A stretch of DNA of 62,462 nucleotides, from contig JAUXWY010000308.1 of assembly GCA_030681235.1 (NCBI GenBank), positions 1 to 62,462 of the forward strand, given 5' to 3'. A model generated the notes under the pieces. That model searched no databases, was not told where the DNA came from, and saw only the letters and a list, made by a program, of their open reading frames with translations. A program made the position numbers and the translations under genes. This document shows positions 1 through 8,402 of this stretch, in pieces (the stretch's first letter is position 1; every line of letters begins with the position of its first letter). The stretch is from Pirellulaceae bacterium (lineage in GTDB: Bacteria; Planctomycetota; Planctomycetia; Pirellulales; Pirellulaceae).

Positions 1-70
1 CGGCGGGGTACGTGAAAACGCTCTTTTCAGCTACCTGCCGGCTAAAGCCGGTACACCAGCGCCCGCTAAA
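1..70. repeat. Dispersed palindromic repeat, copy 1 (cut by window edge)
   Basis: Bases 37-70 match the right arm of the complete palindrome at 53118-53217 with only a few differences (core GCCGGCTAAAGCCGGTACAC). Bases 11-31 match its loop (GTGAAAACGCTCTTTTCAGC). The left arm lies outside the window. A third, degenerate copy is at 23820-23910. All three lie between genes, so this looks like a REP-type extragenic element of the genome. Any role (transcript end, RNA stability, RAYT-transposase substrate) is inference. Confidence 0.75.
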
Positions 71-126
71 TGATTGTCGTTACGCTCCATAGTTTTTCCC
101 GAGCGGATCGCTCGTTTTAGGCCCTT

Positions 127-1212
127 ATGCCCCAGACCTTACCGTTTGACCCGTTCCTGCTCAATCAGCCTCGCGACGTTCGCCCCCTCCTGCAAGTGGC
201 CAATCGGTTGCCTGTTTTGGTGACCGGAGTCGCCGGAGTCGTTGGGTTCAATATCTTTCACTATTTGCAGCAGAAGTATCCGGGCCAAGTCGTTGGCATT
301 CGACCGACGGTCAATTGGCGTCTGACCGGCCAGGGCATCGTTGGAATGGACCCCGAGGATGTGACGCAAGTTCGCGACTTGTTTGGACGATACCCGTTTC
401 GCAGCATCCTCAGTTGTGGCGGCAGCTGCGCGCTCAAGAGCTGCGAACTGGACCCTGTCATGGCCCATCGCGTCAACGTGTCCAGCGTGCAGTCGCTGAT
501 CGATGTCGCGGCCGAGGTCTCGCCCTCCCAGCCCTCCGACCTGCGATTGGTCCACGTTTCGATCGACTTGGTGTATTCTGGCGCGAGGTCTGGCGGCTAT
601 CTGGAGACGGATCCCACCGATCCGGTCACGATGTACGGCAAGACGATGGTGTTGGCCGAGCAGATGCTGCAAGCCCAACGTTCCGACGCGGCGATTTTGC
701 GGATTTCACTGCCAATGGGCCTGAGCTTCAACGGACATGCCGGAGCGATCGATTGGATTCAGTCTCGATTTGCCAAGGGCTTCCCCGCGACGTTATACTA
801 TGACGAGCTGCGAACGCCCACGTACTGTGAGTGTTTGAACGAGCAATTGGAGGTCATGTTGAGCGGCGATTGGAGTGGTGTTTACCATGCCGGTAGCCCA
901 ACTCGGTTGAGTCTGTACCAGATTGCTCAGATCGTGAACTTGGTCGGCGGCTACGATCCAGATTTGCTGCACGGTTGCCTGCGGCTCGAGGCCGGTCCCA
1001 TGCCGCCTCGCGCCGGCGATGTCACGATGGATAGCAGCAAACTGAACAAGCTATTTGGACGCTCGCTATTTCGGCCTTGGCCGTTTGACGAGCGACTGAT
1101 CCCCACGGACCGGCAGTGGCACCATCGTCGCGATTGGTTCCCTGATGGCTCGCCACAGAAGATTGCCGAAATTTTGTACCAGGCCCCACGGCCAACCCTC
1201 GTCACCGGTTGA
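127..1212 (+). CDS. NAD(P)-dependent epimerase/dehydratase, RmlD-like short-chain dehydrogenase
   Basis: A 361-residue protein of the extended short-chain dehydrogenase family. Around residues 32-42 it has the glycine-rich nucleotide-binding motif (VTGVAGVVGFN). Near residues 147-175 it has the S...YGK part of the catalytic triad (DLVYSG, then MYGKTM). The pattern resembles RmlD/GME-type sugar-nucleotide reductases and epimerases, which modify NDP-hexoses in the cytoplasm for surface polysaccharide. The substrate cannot be read from the sequence. About 30 residues precede the Rossmann fold, slightly longer than usual, so a later start is possible, but this ATG is the only good one. The next gene begins 10 bases downstream, which suggests co-transcription. 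The family call is firm and the reaction uncertain. Confidence 0.8.
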   Translation: MPQTLPFDPFLLNQPRDVRPLLQVANRLPVLVTGVAGVVGFNIFHYLQQKYPGQVVGIRPTVNWRLTGQGIVGMDPEDVTQVRDLFGRYPFRSILSCGGSCALKSCELDPVMAHRVNVSSVQSLIDVAAEVSPSQPSDLRLVHVSIDLVYSGARSGGYLETDPTDPVTMYGKTMVLAEQMLQAQRSDAAILRISLPMGLSFNGHAGAIDWIQSRFAKGFPATLYYDELRTPTYCECLNEQLEVMLSGDWSGVYHAGSPTRLSLYQIAQIVNLVGGYDPDLLHGCLRLEAGPMPPRAGDVTMDSSKLNKLFGRSLFRPWPFDERLIPTDRQWHHRRDWFPDGSPQKIAEILYQAPRPTLVTG

Positions 1213-1222
1213 ACACTGCCAC

Positions 1223-1756
1223 ATGTCCCCTGCACCCGTTCGCGAACTTCACGGTCACCAACCCGTGCCGATGGAGCAGATCTTTCGCGTCGCCAATCGC
1301 GTCAACATCGAGACGATGCTGATTGTGATTGCCTACGCCGCAGTTTTTCTGCGACTTGTCACCATCATTGATTGGCAGATGAACGAATGGGCGACCCTGA
1401 TTGGAGGCTTGATCGTGCTGTCGATCGTTTGGGCAGTTGGCATGTATCATGCGCGACTGAAGTGGTGTGTCGCAGATTATTATGGGCGACGGCCTTCGTT
1501 TCCACTTTATTGTCTGTGGCCGCTGCAATCCATGCTGTTGATCGGCGGACTTCTGTTGATTGGCGGCTGCTGCGCGGCTTTGGGCTTTTCGGCGACGTTG
1601 GCCTGCGTCACATTCTTGACGCTCTGTATCGTACAAAGCGAAGCCGGATTTGTGGTAGGCGCGTTGATCGGTACCCTACCCGGTTGCATCGCGGGATTCT
1701 TGCTGGCGACGTCCGTCATTTCGAAGCTGGGCTATTGCTGGCTCCGGTTGACATAA
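1223..1756 (+). CDS. Small integral membrane protein, function unknown
   Basis: A 177-residue protein starting at the ATG just after the epimerase stop; the open frame extends further upstream but inside that gene. It has a short polar N-terminus and four hydrophobic segments, roughly residues 33-50, 55-75, 95-125 and 130-165. A basic, tyrosine-containing loop lies between the second and third segments (HARLKWCVADYYGRR). Cysteines are frequent in the third segment (GGCCAALGF). I recognise no family. Co-transcription with the upstream sugar-nucleotide enzyme is likely from the 10-base gap, but no functional link is shown. Confidence 0.65.
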   Translation: MSPAPVRELHGHQPVPMEQIFRVANRVNIETMLIVIAYAAVFLRLVTIIDWQMNEWATLIGGLIVLSIVWAVGMYHARLKWCVADYYGRRPSFPLYCLWPLQSMLLIGGLLLIGGCCAALGFSATLACVTFLTLCIVQSEAGFVVGALIGTLPGCIAGFLLATSVISKLGYCWLRLT

Positions 1757-1884
1757 AACTCCGCTAGATACTTGTCGAATCGCAACGTGTCGCAAGACAT
1801 CTCGCATCAACGTCCGCGTTCCGGACGCCAAATAGTAAAATCGACCAGCGTCAGATAAGATCCGGCAATCAAAGCACTCATTAT

Positions 1885-3186
1885 CTAACGCGACAGGGCT
1901 TCGGTGGATGTGACGGCCTTGGAGGTTGTTTTTGGTGAGGTCAAGGCCGAACCAATTTTGAACTCCAGCAACTCGTCTTCAACTCGCAGTGTCACTGTCC
2001 TAGACTCGATCTTGACGACGGTCCAGGTCTTGCCGTCCAACTCAAAGGACTGGCCTTCTCGGCGCACGAACGATTCGTCCTTGCCACGATTATTAAGGCC
2101 AACCTCGGCCACGCCATTGAGCCCCATTGTCAGTCGAGTGATGTAAGTATCCGGTGCGAACTTTCTGGGCGGTTTTGGCTCAGCGGGCTTCTGGATAACT
2201 TCAGGTTTGGGCTCCACGACCGTCAGCGTGAAGACTTGTTCGTCAGTCAGCAACGGCAAGCGATTGTCGCTGACCCGCACGTTGAATTTGTACCGACCTG
2301 CTTTGGCAACACGTGGTCCACTGAGCGTGGCCGACCGCGCTCGGTCGGCCGTTTTTAGTTCAAATCCGTCCAGTTCGGAAGAAACCAATTCGAACGTCAG
2401 TGGATCGTCAGCGTTGCCATCGTCAGCCGTGAACCGATGAGTGAAATAGGAACCTACCTCCACTTCACTGCTGGTCCGCGAACTGATTTTAGGTGCTTCG
2501 TTGGGTGGTCCGAATAAATCCCGCGCCACGACGAGACTGGTCACTGCCGAGCGAGGTTTACCCAATCGACCCACCGAATACTCCGACCAATTTTTTGTTT
2601 CGGGCCCTGACGGCAACATAATGGCGCTGACGGTAAACTTGATCGAGAGCTGTGCTTCATCTTCTTTTTCCGGAGCGATCAAGTCAACGCTGATCGAGTC
2701 GATGCGGTGCAAGATCGCCAAATCGTAAAAGTCGTACAAGAAATCAGACAATTGGCTGAGGTTGCCATTAGCCTTTATGTCTCTGATGGTCAGCCGATCG
2801 GCGACATGCTCTTTCACCAACTTGTTCAAGCGATCGCGAGTTTCCATTTCGAGCGGACGACTCAAATCACTGGCGCCCATCACGACTTTCAACCCACTTC
2901 GCGTGATGAGATTGGACAAGAAGTTTTGATAGGAAGCGGCGTTGTCGGCAACACTCAGCGGAAGGCTGGCGTCATTGTACGCATCATCGAAACGATCCAT
3001 TTCCTTCATTGCCGTTTGTGACAGATCGTACAGGCGATTTTTCTCTGCTTCCGCCTTCAGGATCTGATCGACGCGATACGTCCGCATCTCCTGATAGGTC
3101 GTCCAGGAATAGTACAATCCACCCAAAGGCACAAACGACAACACGATCAGCAACATGACGCGTTCGCGAGAATTCAAATTATTCAT
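1885..3186 (-). CDS. gspM: GspM/PilO-like type II secretion platform protein with cadherin-like and PilP/GspC-like domains
   Basis: Last gene of the gsp operon, 433 residues from the internal ATG (MNNLNSRERV). The frame stays open upstream, but that stretch overlaps gspL and is not protein-like. Residues 10-28 form one membrane helix. Residues 30-220 are the helical, PilO/GspM-like periplasmic part. Around 228-325 there is an Ig/cadherin-like module (FTADDGNADDPLTFEL). Residues 345-425 resemble the PilP/GspC homology region (GQSFELDGKTWTVVKI). In type II secretion, GspM partners GspL and GspC joins the platform to the secretin. Having GspM-like and GspC-like parts in one chain is unusual. Domain calls are by pattern, so the fusion is inference. 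Confidence 0.65.
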   Translation of the reverse strand: MNNLNSRERVMLLIVLSFVPLGGLYYSWTTYQEMRTYRVDQILKAEAEKNRLYDLSQTAMKEMDRFDDAYNDASLPLSVADNAASYQNFLSNLITRSGLKVVMGASDLSRPLEMETRDRLNKLVKEHVADRLTIRDIKANGNLSQLSDFLYDFYDLAILHRIDSISVDLIAPEKEDEAQLSIKFTVSAIMLPSGPETKNWSEYSVGRLGKPRSAVTSLVVARDLFGPPNEAPKISSRTSSEVEVGSYFTHRFTADDGNADDPLTFELVSSELDGFELKTADRARSATLSGPRVAKAGRYKFNVRVSDNRLPLLTDEQVFTLTVVEPKPEVIQKPAEPKPPRKFAPDTYITRLTMGLNGVAEVGLNNRGKDESFVRREGQSFELDGKTWTVVKIESRTVTLRVEDELLEFKIGSALTSPKTTSKAVTSTEALSR

Positions 3187-3265
3187 GATCGTTGGTTCTT
3201 GGTATTGGTTTAATTTTGGACGTGTTGCCCGATCGGCTGTTGTTCGATCCGAATCCGGTTCTCGA

Positions 3266-4825
3266 CTACGAGCCGTCACCGTCATCGAATGACTCCGGCT
3301 CGGTTGGCGGAGCGTCGGTCGTTTCAGGTTCTTGGACTTCATCCAGTTCCAAGTCACCGTTCTGCTCTTCGCCCAAGATGGCAGTCACAAGACGTTCGTA
3401 CACGGTCGAAAAATCCGGAGTGATTCTAAACTTGTCAACCGCAGAGATATCATAGTACTTGCTGGTCACATTAGGCGAATTTGGAGTGGGATCGACCTCC
3501 CAACCGGGAAGGGCTCGCAATTTTGGGTTGTACAGTTCCAGGAGTTCTTTATTCTTCAAACGCGTCGTCATGGTGCCAGGAAACGACTTCTCATTGTTCA
3601 ATGACCCCACGTTGAGCTTGAGCGACTGCACCCGCATTTCATCACCATACGGCAGCTGTTCGCTCAATGTTTCCATTAGATGGAGTGGTGCGACATCCAT
3701 GGTCACAAATTCGTTGATCATGCCAACCCGAGCGATGGTTTGTTTGTCCGAGTCCTCGGCAACTTCCAGATTCTTGACGTCAGCCTGTAAGTTTGTCAGT
3801 TGTTGATCCAATTTGCGGATCTCCAACCAAGCCATTCCTACCAATCCCACCACGATCGTCGCTGCCACCGCGATCGCCATGAGGATTTTGCGTTGCACCG
3901 CGTTATCTTTAGGTGGCCGAGTCGGATTGGCCAAGTCCAGCAATGGCCGGCGATCCAATCGCAACGCGGCCAAAGCCAACGAGGCATAGGCGGCATCGGC
4001 TGCATCAAAGCCAGCCGGCAGAGTGCCGTAATCAGCGGGCGAGACCGTGCGGCCAATCAAATCCTGCGCAGCGATTGCACCGGTGACGGCCGCGGCGTCG
4101 TTAGGGGCGGCGACGACAGCCAAGTCCATCTTTTCCGTTCGCCCAAACTCGGCAGCAAGCACCGCAAACGATCGCGAGGTTTCGCGAGCCAAAAGTTTGG
4201 ACCGGTCGTCACCCTCGGTCGGGATCACACTCGAGCGGACCATCACAACTTGTTTGGCTTGAGTAGCGACAAAGTCAATTTCGCTACCCAACACATGGAC
4301 CATGACTTGAACATCGGCCCCAGACGAATCGCGGAGGAGATTGGGAGCGATCAACCGCGGCAGGATTCGCGCGAAGGTGAGCCCATTATTCTTTAGCTCG
4401 CGCAATAGTAGGTTGGTTTGAAATGAGGTTGCCGTTACCAACACCCCGGTCCCACCGGAGGTCCCGTTGCCGCCGGAGCTCATCGCGGGCATGGCGACGA
4501 AGTCGACGATCGAATCATCGTCGATTTTGGTCATTCGCGTGCTGGCTAGATTGGCCACGATCGTTGGCAGTTCCGATGCTCCTACAAGGGGAACTTGGAA
4601 AGGTCGGTACTCAGTTTGTTGGGGGCCGAGAACCAATACGACGGATTTCTTGGCCAGACGTTCCTGTCCGAGGGTCCCGCAAATCGCCGCCGCTTGTTCC
4701 TCGACGGTCGTCAGACTCGCCAGGTCGATTTTGTGCAACGACTTTAGAATTGGCTCGGCGCCCGATTCGCCCGCTCCGACCCAGGCCGTGCGATGGTTCA
4801 ATAAGATGAACGTGGTTTTACTCAA
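3266..4825 (-). CDS. gspL: GspL/PilM-PilN-like type II secretion platform protein
   Basis: A 519-residue protein, 6 bases downstream of gspK. Residues 1-300 look like the actin-like ATPase fold of PilM and cytoplasmic GspL, with alternating strands and a long linker at 115-130 rich in Gly and Ser. Residues 313-333 form a single membrane helix (ILMAIAVAATIVVGLVGMAW). It is followed by a coiled coil (about 336-360) and a PilN-like periplasmic domain. This is the usual GspL arrangement: the cytoplasmic part binds the GspE ATPase and the periplasmic part binds GspM. The C-terminal 30 residues are acidic and probably disordered. The operon position between gspK and gspM supports the call. Confidence 0.75.
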   Translation of the reverse strand: MSKTTFILLNHRTAWVGAGESGAEPILKSLHKIDLASLTTVEEQAAAICGTLGQERLAKKSVVLVLGPQQTEYRPFQVPLVGASELPTIVANLASTRMTKIDDDSIVDFVAMPAMSSGGNGTSGGTGVLVTATSFQTNLLLRELKNNGLTFARILPRLIAPNLLRDSSGADVQVMVHVLGSEIDFVATQAKQVVMVRSSVIPTEGDDRSKLLARETSRSFAVLAAEFGRTEKMDLAVVAAPNDAAAVTGAIAAQDLIGRTVSPADYGTLPAGFDAADAAYASLALAALRLDRRPLLDLANPTRPPKDNAVQRKILMAIAVAATIVVGLVGMAWLEIRKLDQQLTNLQADVKNLEVAEDSDKQTIARVGMINEFVTMDVAPLHLMETLSEQLPYGDEMRVQSLKLNVGSLNNEKSFPGTMTTRLKNKELLELYNPKLRALPGWEVDPTPNSPNVTSKYYDISAVDKFRITPDFSTVYERLVTAILGEEQNGDLELDEVQEPETTDAPPTEPESFDDGDGS

Positions 4826-4831
4826 GACTGT

Positions 4832-6391
4832 TTACTCCACTCTCGACGGAACAATTCCTAGGGTCTGCACGCTTTGCCCGATCGGCAAGTGGCTCTTATC
4901 TCTCCAGAATAATAGCCGCGGCAGCGGCTCGGTAGTGTCATAAACCACTTCCGCACGACTGGAGGCTTCCCCGTTTTCGAAATAACCGATAATTTCGGCA
5001 CGATAGACATCACCCTTACAACAGACAAACGGCGCAATCGCCTTCATCGTGGTAACATCGACGATCAATTCTGCGAGGAGCCACGTTTCATACCGGCGAT
5101 TCAAGTCGGTAAAGTTCGGATCGTTCAGCTCGAACTCGCGATATTGAATGATGCGTTCGACTTGCTCGGGCGTTAGTCCCGGGATGCCTTGCAGGACTCG
5201 TCGGGGCGCCTGCATGATATTGATGCGACCGGGAATGGTTGCCGCTGAGACGGTCGTCAAGTTGTCCATCATCGCGGCCAGCCCGATCCCAAATTCCAGC
5301 GGATTGGTCATCGAAACCGGTGATTCGAGCACCGATTCAGTGCTTTGGTCTTCGAAGGTGATTGACGTACGGGCATCGATCAAATCCAGCAATTGGGTGA
5401 ACTTGTTCGTGCCTTCCGCAGTGCTGAGATCGATTTCGCCGTTGGCCGGCCCGTTGTCTTCCGCCTCGGGCATTTCCTCGGTGAATGGTCCGTTGATGCG
5501 ATAGGCCAAAATAAAATTGACCCAGCGTGACGGCAGCACCGAACTGAGGTCGCGTTGTAATTCCTGCAAGTCGTCTTTGTTGATGTCGATTCGCTGCAAG
5601 CCTTCCCAATTCTTGTTGGACTCCTGCGAGAAGATCGTCAGAAAGTTCGCCCAACCCAACTGCATGTCGGGCTCGCTGCCAACCGACAACTGTTCGATCA
5701 TTTCGTCGTCATCGATCATGCCGTTGCGATTGACGTCGTTGCCGAACAAAAGTTCCGGGGTCACACCGCGAACCAACAACAGTTCTTCAACGCTGACCAA
5801 TGCCCCGTTCTTGGCCAAATACGGTGGGCTGAGACTGGCGTAATAGTCCGATTCGGCACCCAATTCTCGCGACTCGTCGTCCAAGTCGATCCAGTCCAAT
5901 ATGGCCTCGGCAACGTCTTCGGTCATGTCGGGTAAGGTCATCAATAGTTGAACACCAACTCCCGGTTGAAGTTCATCCATCTTGGGCAGAATGTTCAAGT
6001 TGAGTTTGGTGGATTCGTCGACCATGCCAAAGCGAAACGATGATGCATAGCCGGCGGCATCCATCCCAGGAGCAATGATGGAATAATAGCCCGTCGTCGC
6101 GGCGTCGGGTTCGGGATCGATTCGCACTAACCTTCCTTGAAACGTGTTGGGGTTTTCCCAAAGGCCGCCGGTTTCTCGGACGGCATCGCGTCCCTGGGCC
6201 AGAAACATTCGGGTTGCCTCAGCCCCGCTGTCCACCAACAATCGCGACTGACTGCGACGGCCCGCCAGGACGGTCGCTTCATAATCAGCGCGGGACAAGA
6301 GAGCGAAAGAATAGGCCGCCAAAGCCATCAGGATGACGGCCAAGAAGACCAAGAGCAACACAAAGCCGCGCGGCCGATGTCTATTCGACAT
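4832..6391 (-). CDS. gspK: Type II secretion minor pseudopilin GspK
   Basis: 519 residues, longer than most GspK. The N-terminus is prepilin-like (RGFVLLLVF), cleaved after Gly9. It lacks the Glu at mature position 5, which is typical of GspK, the tip pseudopilin. The GspK family signature DWIDLDDESRELGAESDYY lies at residues 166-184, followed by the SVEELLLVRGV helix. Residues 219-230 form a textbook EF-hand loop (DVNRNGMIDDDE). A helix-hairpin-helix region (QGIPGLTPEQVERIIQYR) lies near residue 400. It overlaps gspJ by 11 bases, so translation is probably coupled. GspK caps the pseudopilus with GspI and GspJ. Confidence 0.9.
   Translation of the reverse strand: MSNRHRPRGFVLLLVFLAVILMALAAYSFALLSRADYEATVLAGRRSQSRLLVDSGAEATRMFLAQGRDAVRETGGLWENPNTFQGRLVRIDPEPDAATTGYYSIIAPGMDAAGYASSFRFGMVDESTKLNLNILPKMDELQPGVGVQLLMTLPDMTEDVAEAILDWIDLDDESRELGAESDYYASLSPPYLAKNGALVSVEELLLVRGVTPELLFGNDVNRNGMIDDDEMIEQLSVGSEPDMQLGWANFLTIFSQESNKNWEGLQRIDINKDDLQELQRDLSSVLPSRWVNFILAYRINGPFTEEMPEAEDNGPANGEIDLSTAEGTNKFTQLLDLIDARTSITFEDQSTESVLESPVSMTNPLEFGIGLAAMMDNLTTVSAATIPGRINIMQAPRRVLQGIPGLTPEQVERIIQYREFELNDPNFTDLNRRYETWLLAELIVDVTTMKAIAPFVCCKGDVYRAEIIGYFENGEASSRAEVVYDTTEPLPRLLFWRDKSHLPIGQSVQTLGIVPSRVE
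5702..5737 (-). other. EF-hand calcium loop inside GspK
   Basis: Twelve codons read D-V-N-R-N-G-M-I-D-D-D-E (residues 219-230). These are the canonical EF-hand ligands at positions 1, 3, 5, 9 and 12, with Gly at 6 and Ile at 8. Calcium binding is known for GspK and GspG of other bacteria, but usually not through a canonical EF-hand. Confidence 0.75.
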
Positions 6392-7307
6392 AGTTCTTCA
6401 ACTCCTCGCGAGCTTGCATCGCCGCAAGCGATTCGGCAACCGGCAAGTGGACTACAGTGCGGTATTCTTGCATGGCAAAGGCGGCGTCGATGTCACCCGT
6501 ACGAGCCTGTTGTTGCATGACTTCGGCCGTGCGTGGATCCACTTGTAGAATGATTTCAATCGCAACGGGCAAAGTTCGCATTTCATTGCTATCCCATTGT
6601 TGAGACCATTGGGCTCCATCGAAATAACGGAATGCCAAGCCCTTGACTTCTTCGGCCATCATCTCAAACCCGGAGACCGGACCGCCACCTTGGTCAGCAA
6701 AACGTTTCGCGGCGCGGTCGAACTCCATTCGCAACAAACCAATCCGAGGCCCGCTTTCAGCTTGATTCCGATTGCTGGAGGGATTGTCTTCTTGGACCGT
6801 TCCGACCATGTATTGGATATTCAAGATCTCACTGGGAATGCTGACCACTCGGCCGGTTTTTCCGTCGACCACGGGAGCGAACTGATCGCGGCGCGGCAAC
6901 CGCGAGATGTCGAAGGATATGGAATTCGGGCCACCGGCGAGGCCCGGCTGTTCGACGACTTGCTGTTCTTCCGGCTCTGGCGCGGTTTGTGTTTCCCCGC
7001 CACCTAAGGCGGCCATCGCCTCTTCGACGGCCGCAATGGATTCATCCAACGCCGATTCGTCGACCGGCTTGAATTGCACCGCTGCCCTAAGATCAAACGC
7101 CATGACTTGCAGCACCGCCCGTGCGGCTCGGGAACGCGTCAATTCATCGCGCTCGACTTGGATGTTCATCAGATACATTTGGCTGGCAGCGGCCAATAGA
7201 CCCATGATCACAACACACAGGGCCAGCGACAGCATCACCTCGACCAACGTGAAGCCGAACACCACACGTTTCACTCCGACCGTTCGGATTTTTCGGTACC
7301 GTCTCAT
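6381..7307 (-). CDS. gspJ: Type II secretion minor pseudopilin GspJ
   Basis: 308 residues from an ATG that overlaps the gspI stop in ATGA. The frame is open further upstream but only inside gspI. The prepilin peptidase site is GFTLVE (Gly18/Phe19, Glu at mature +5), followed by a hydrophobic helix of about 22 residues. The rest is the long, beta-rich GspJ body, with an acidic low-complexity insert near residues 90-120 (ETQTAPEPEEQQVVEQP). GspJ is a minor pseudopilin that joins GspI and GspK at the pilus tip. Length and operon position fit the family. Confidence 0.8.
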   Translation of the reverse strand: MRRYRKIRTVGVKRVVFGFTLVEVMLSLALCVVIMGLLAAASQMYLMNIQVERDELTRSRAARAVLQVMAFDLRAAVQFKPVDESALDESIAAVEEAMAALGGGETQTAPEPEEQQVVEQPGLAGGPNSISFDISRLPRRDQFAPVVDGKTGRVVSIPSEILNIQYMVGTVQEDNPSSNRNQAESGPRIGLLRMEFDRAAKRFADQGGGPVSGFEMMAEEVKGLAFRYFDGAQWSQQWDSNEMRTLPVAIEIILQVDPRTAEVMQQQARTGDIDAAFAMQEYRTVVHLPVAESLAAMQAREELKNYVE

Positions 7308-7723
7308 TGGGCTAACTCGGCGGCAAAATCGGGATCGGGAATCCAGCGAACCAGTGCGAACTCCAACGGCTCGGTGTAGGTGGCCGGGTCTTGGGTCACC
7401 GTCACTCGGACATTGAGCAACCCCGGGGTACCGGATGCTGACGAGGTAACGGAAAACGTCCAATCGGGATCGTTAGGGAAACGGCCTTGCGTGCTGCTAG
7501 GTGGGGTCACGCCCGCCGCGATTTCGGCTATTTTTCCTTCGCACAACAATTGGCCCATCGTCAAATCGCGCGCGTCGGCACCGCTTTGCCGCCCCAATGA
7601 AGCCAACATGGTAATTCCCCCCATTGCGACCACCAGCACCAACAACGCCAACATCACCTCGAGCAGCGTCATGCCGTGCCGTCGTGAGTTCATCGTTCGC
7701 ATCAAAGGTTGGCTGCAATTCAT
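7304..7723 (-). CDS. gspI: Type II secretion minor pseudopilin GspI
   Basis: 139 residues. The start codon overlaps the gspH stop in ATGA, the same coupling seen at the gspI/gspJ joint. The prepilin site is GMTLLE (Gly17/Met18, Glu at +5), followed by the hydrophobic helix MLALLVLVVAMGGITMLASL. Length and order match GspI, which starts the tip complex. Two other in-frame ATGs lie 21 and 30 bases further in; the first was chosen because of the overlap. Confidence 0.8.
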   Translation of the reverse strand: MNCSQPLMRTMNSRRHGMTLLEVMLALLVLVVAMGGITMLASLGRQSGADARDLTMGQLLCEGKIAEIAAGVTPPSSTQGRFPNDPDWTFSVTSSASGTPGLLNVRVTVTQDPATYTEPLEFALVRWIPDPDFAAELAQ

Positions 7724-8310
7724 TCGAAATCCGATGTCAACAGCATGTCACTTACGACAGAGGACCCCGTGAGCGATCGTAACTCGACTCGCAACCCAGC
7801 TCCCGATTCATTGGCCATGAAGACGCGTGCGGGTTGAGCGGTTCCGTCGGGATAAAACAGGATGCGATTGTAGCCAGGCACATCCGTTACTTGGCTGACT
7901 TGGGAACGCGAATCCGGACTGACCGTCGAACCAGCAAACAACACACCCATTTCCAGAATGTTGCTGCGTATGTCCGACGTTCCATTCCTGGCCATGTCGT
8001 CGTTCGGAACCGGAGGCAGCGACTTGGGAATCAACGGGTTGAATTCCATCACGAAAAACGTGCGAAACCCCGTTTGATAATAGAACGCAACTTCGTTGCC
8101 CGACCGGATCGATTGATTGCGAGCTTCGGCAAACGCCCCTTGGACTCGGTCTGCAGACGCTCGCAAACGATGCGAGTCCATCGTGTCCAGGGCCATTGGC
8201 ATCGTCACGCCCGCCAAAACCACCAAAATGGCCAACACCAACAAGAGCTCTAAGAGCGTATAACCGGCCGTCCTAGATTCGCGAACCAAAATGACAGCCA
8301 TTATCTTCAT
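7720..8310 (-). CDS. gspH: Type II secretion minor pseudopilin GspH
   Basis: 196 residues from the ATG at 8310, which has a GGGG run nine bases upstream. An ATG at 8319 and a TTG at 8340 are alternatives. The prepilin site is GYTLLE (Gly16/Tyr17, Glu at +5), with the hydrophobic helix LLLVLAILVVLAGVTMPMAL. It is followed by the GspH pattern of small polar residues (ADRVQGAFAEARNQSIRSGN) and a beta-rich body. It is separated from gspG by a terminator hairpin, so it should be made at lower level than the major pseudopilin. Confidence 0.8.
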   Translation of the reverse strand: MKIMAVILVRESRTAGYTLLELLLVLAILVVLAGVTMPMALDTMDSHRLRASADRVQGAFAEARNQSIRSGNEVAFYYQTGFRTFFVMEFNPLIPKSLPPVPNDDMARNGTSDIRSNILEMGVLFAGSTVSPDSRSQVSQVTDVPGYNRILFYPDGTAQPARVFMANESGAGLRVELRSLTGSSVVSDMLLTSDFE

Positions 8311-8338
8311 TCCAAACATCCCCAGCCAAGAGCGGTCC

Positions 8339-8367
8339 AAAAAAATGCCCGTGACAGTCCACGGGCA
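8339..8367 (-). terminator. Intrinsic terminator between gspG and gspH
   Basis: On the minus strand, TGCCCGTG (8360-8367) pairs perfectly with CACGGGCA (8346-8353) across a 6-base loop. Seven T residues follow at once (8345-8339). This is a classic Rho-independent terminator just after the gspG stop. It probably lets most transcripts end after the major pseudopilin, with read-through into gspH-M. Confidence 0.85.
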
Positions 8368-8402
8368 ATCCGTCTTGCCAGAAAGCGACCCCAGCCAGTG
8401 AC

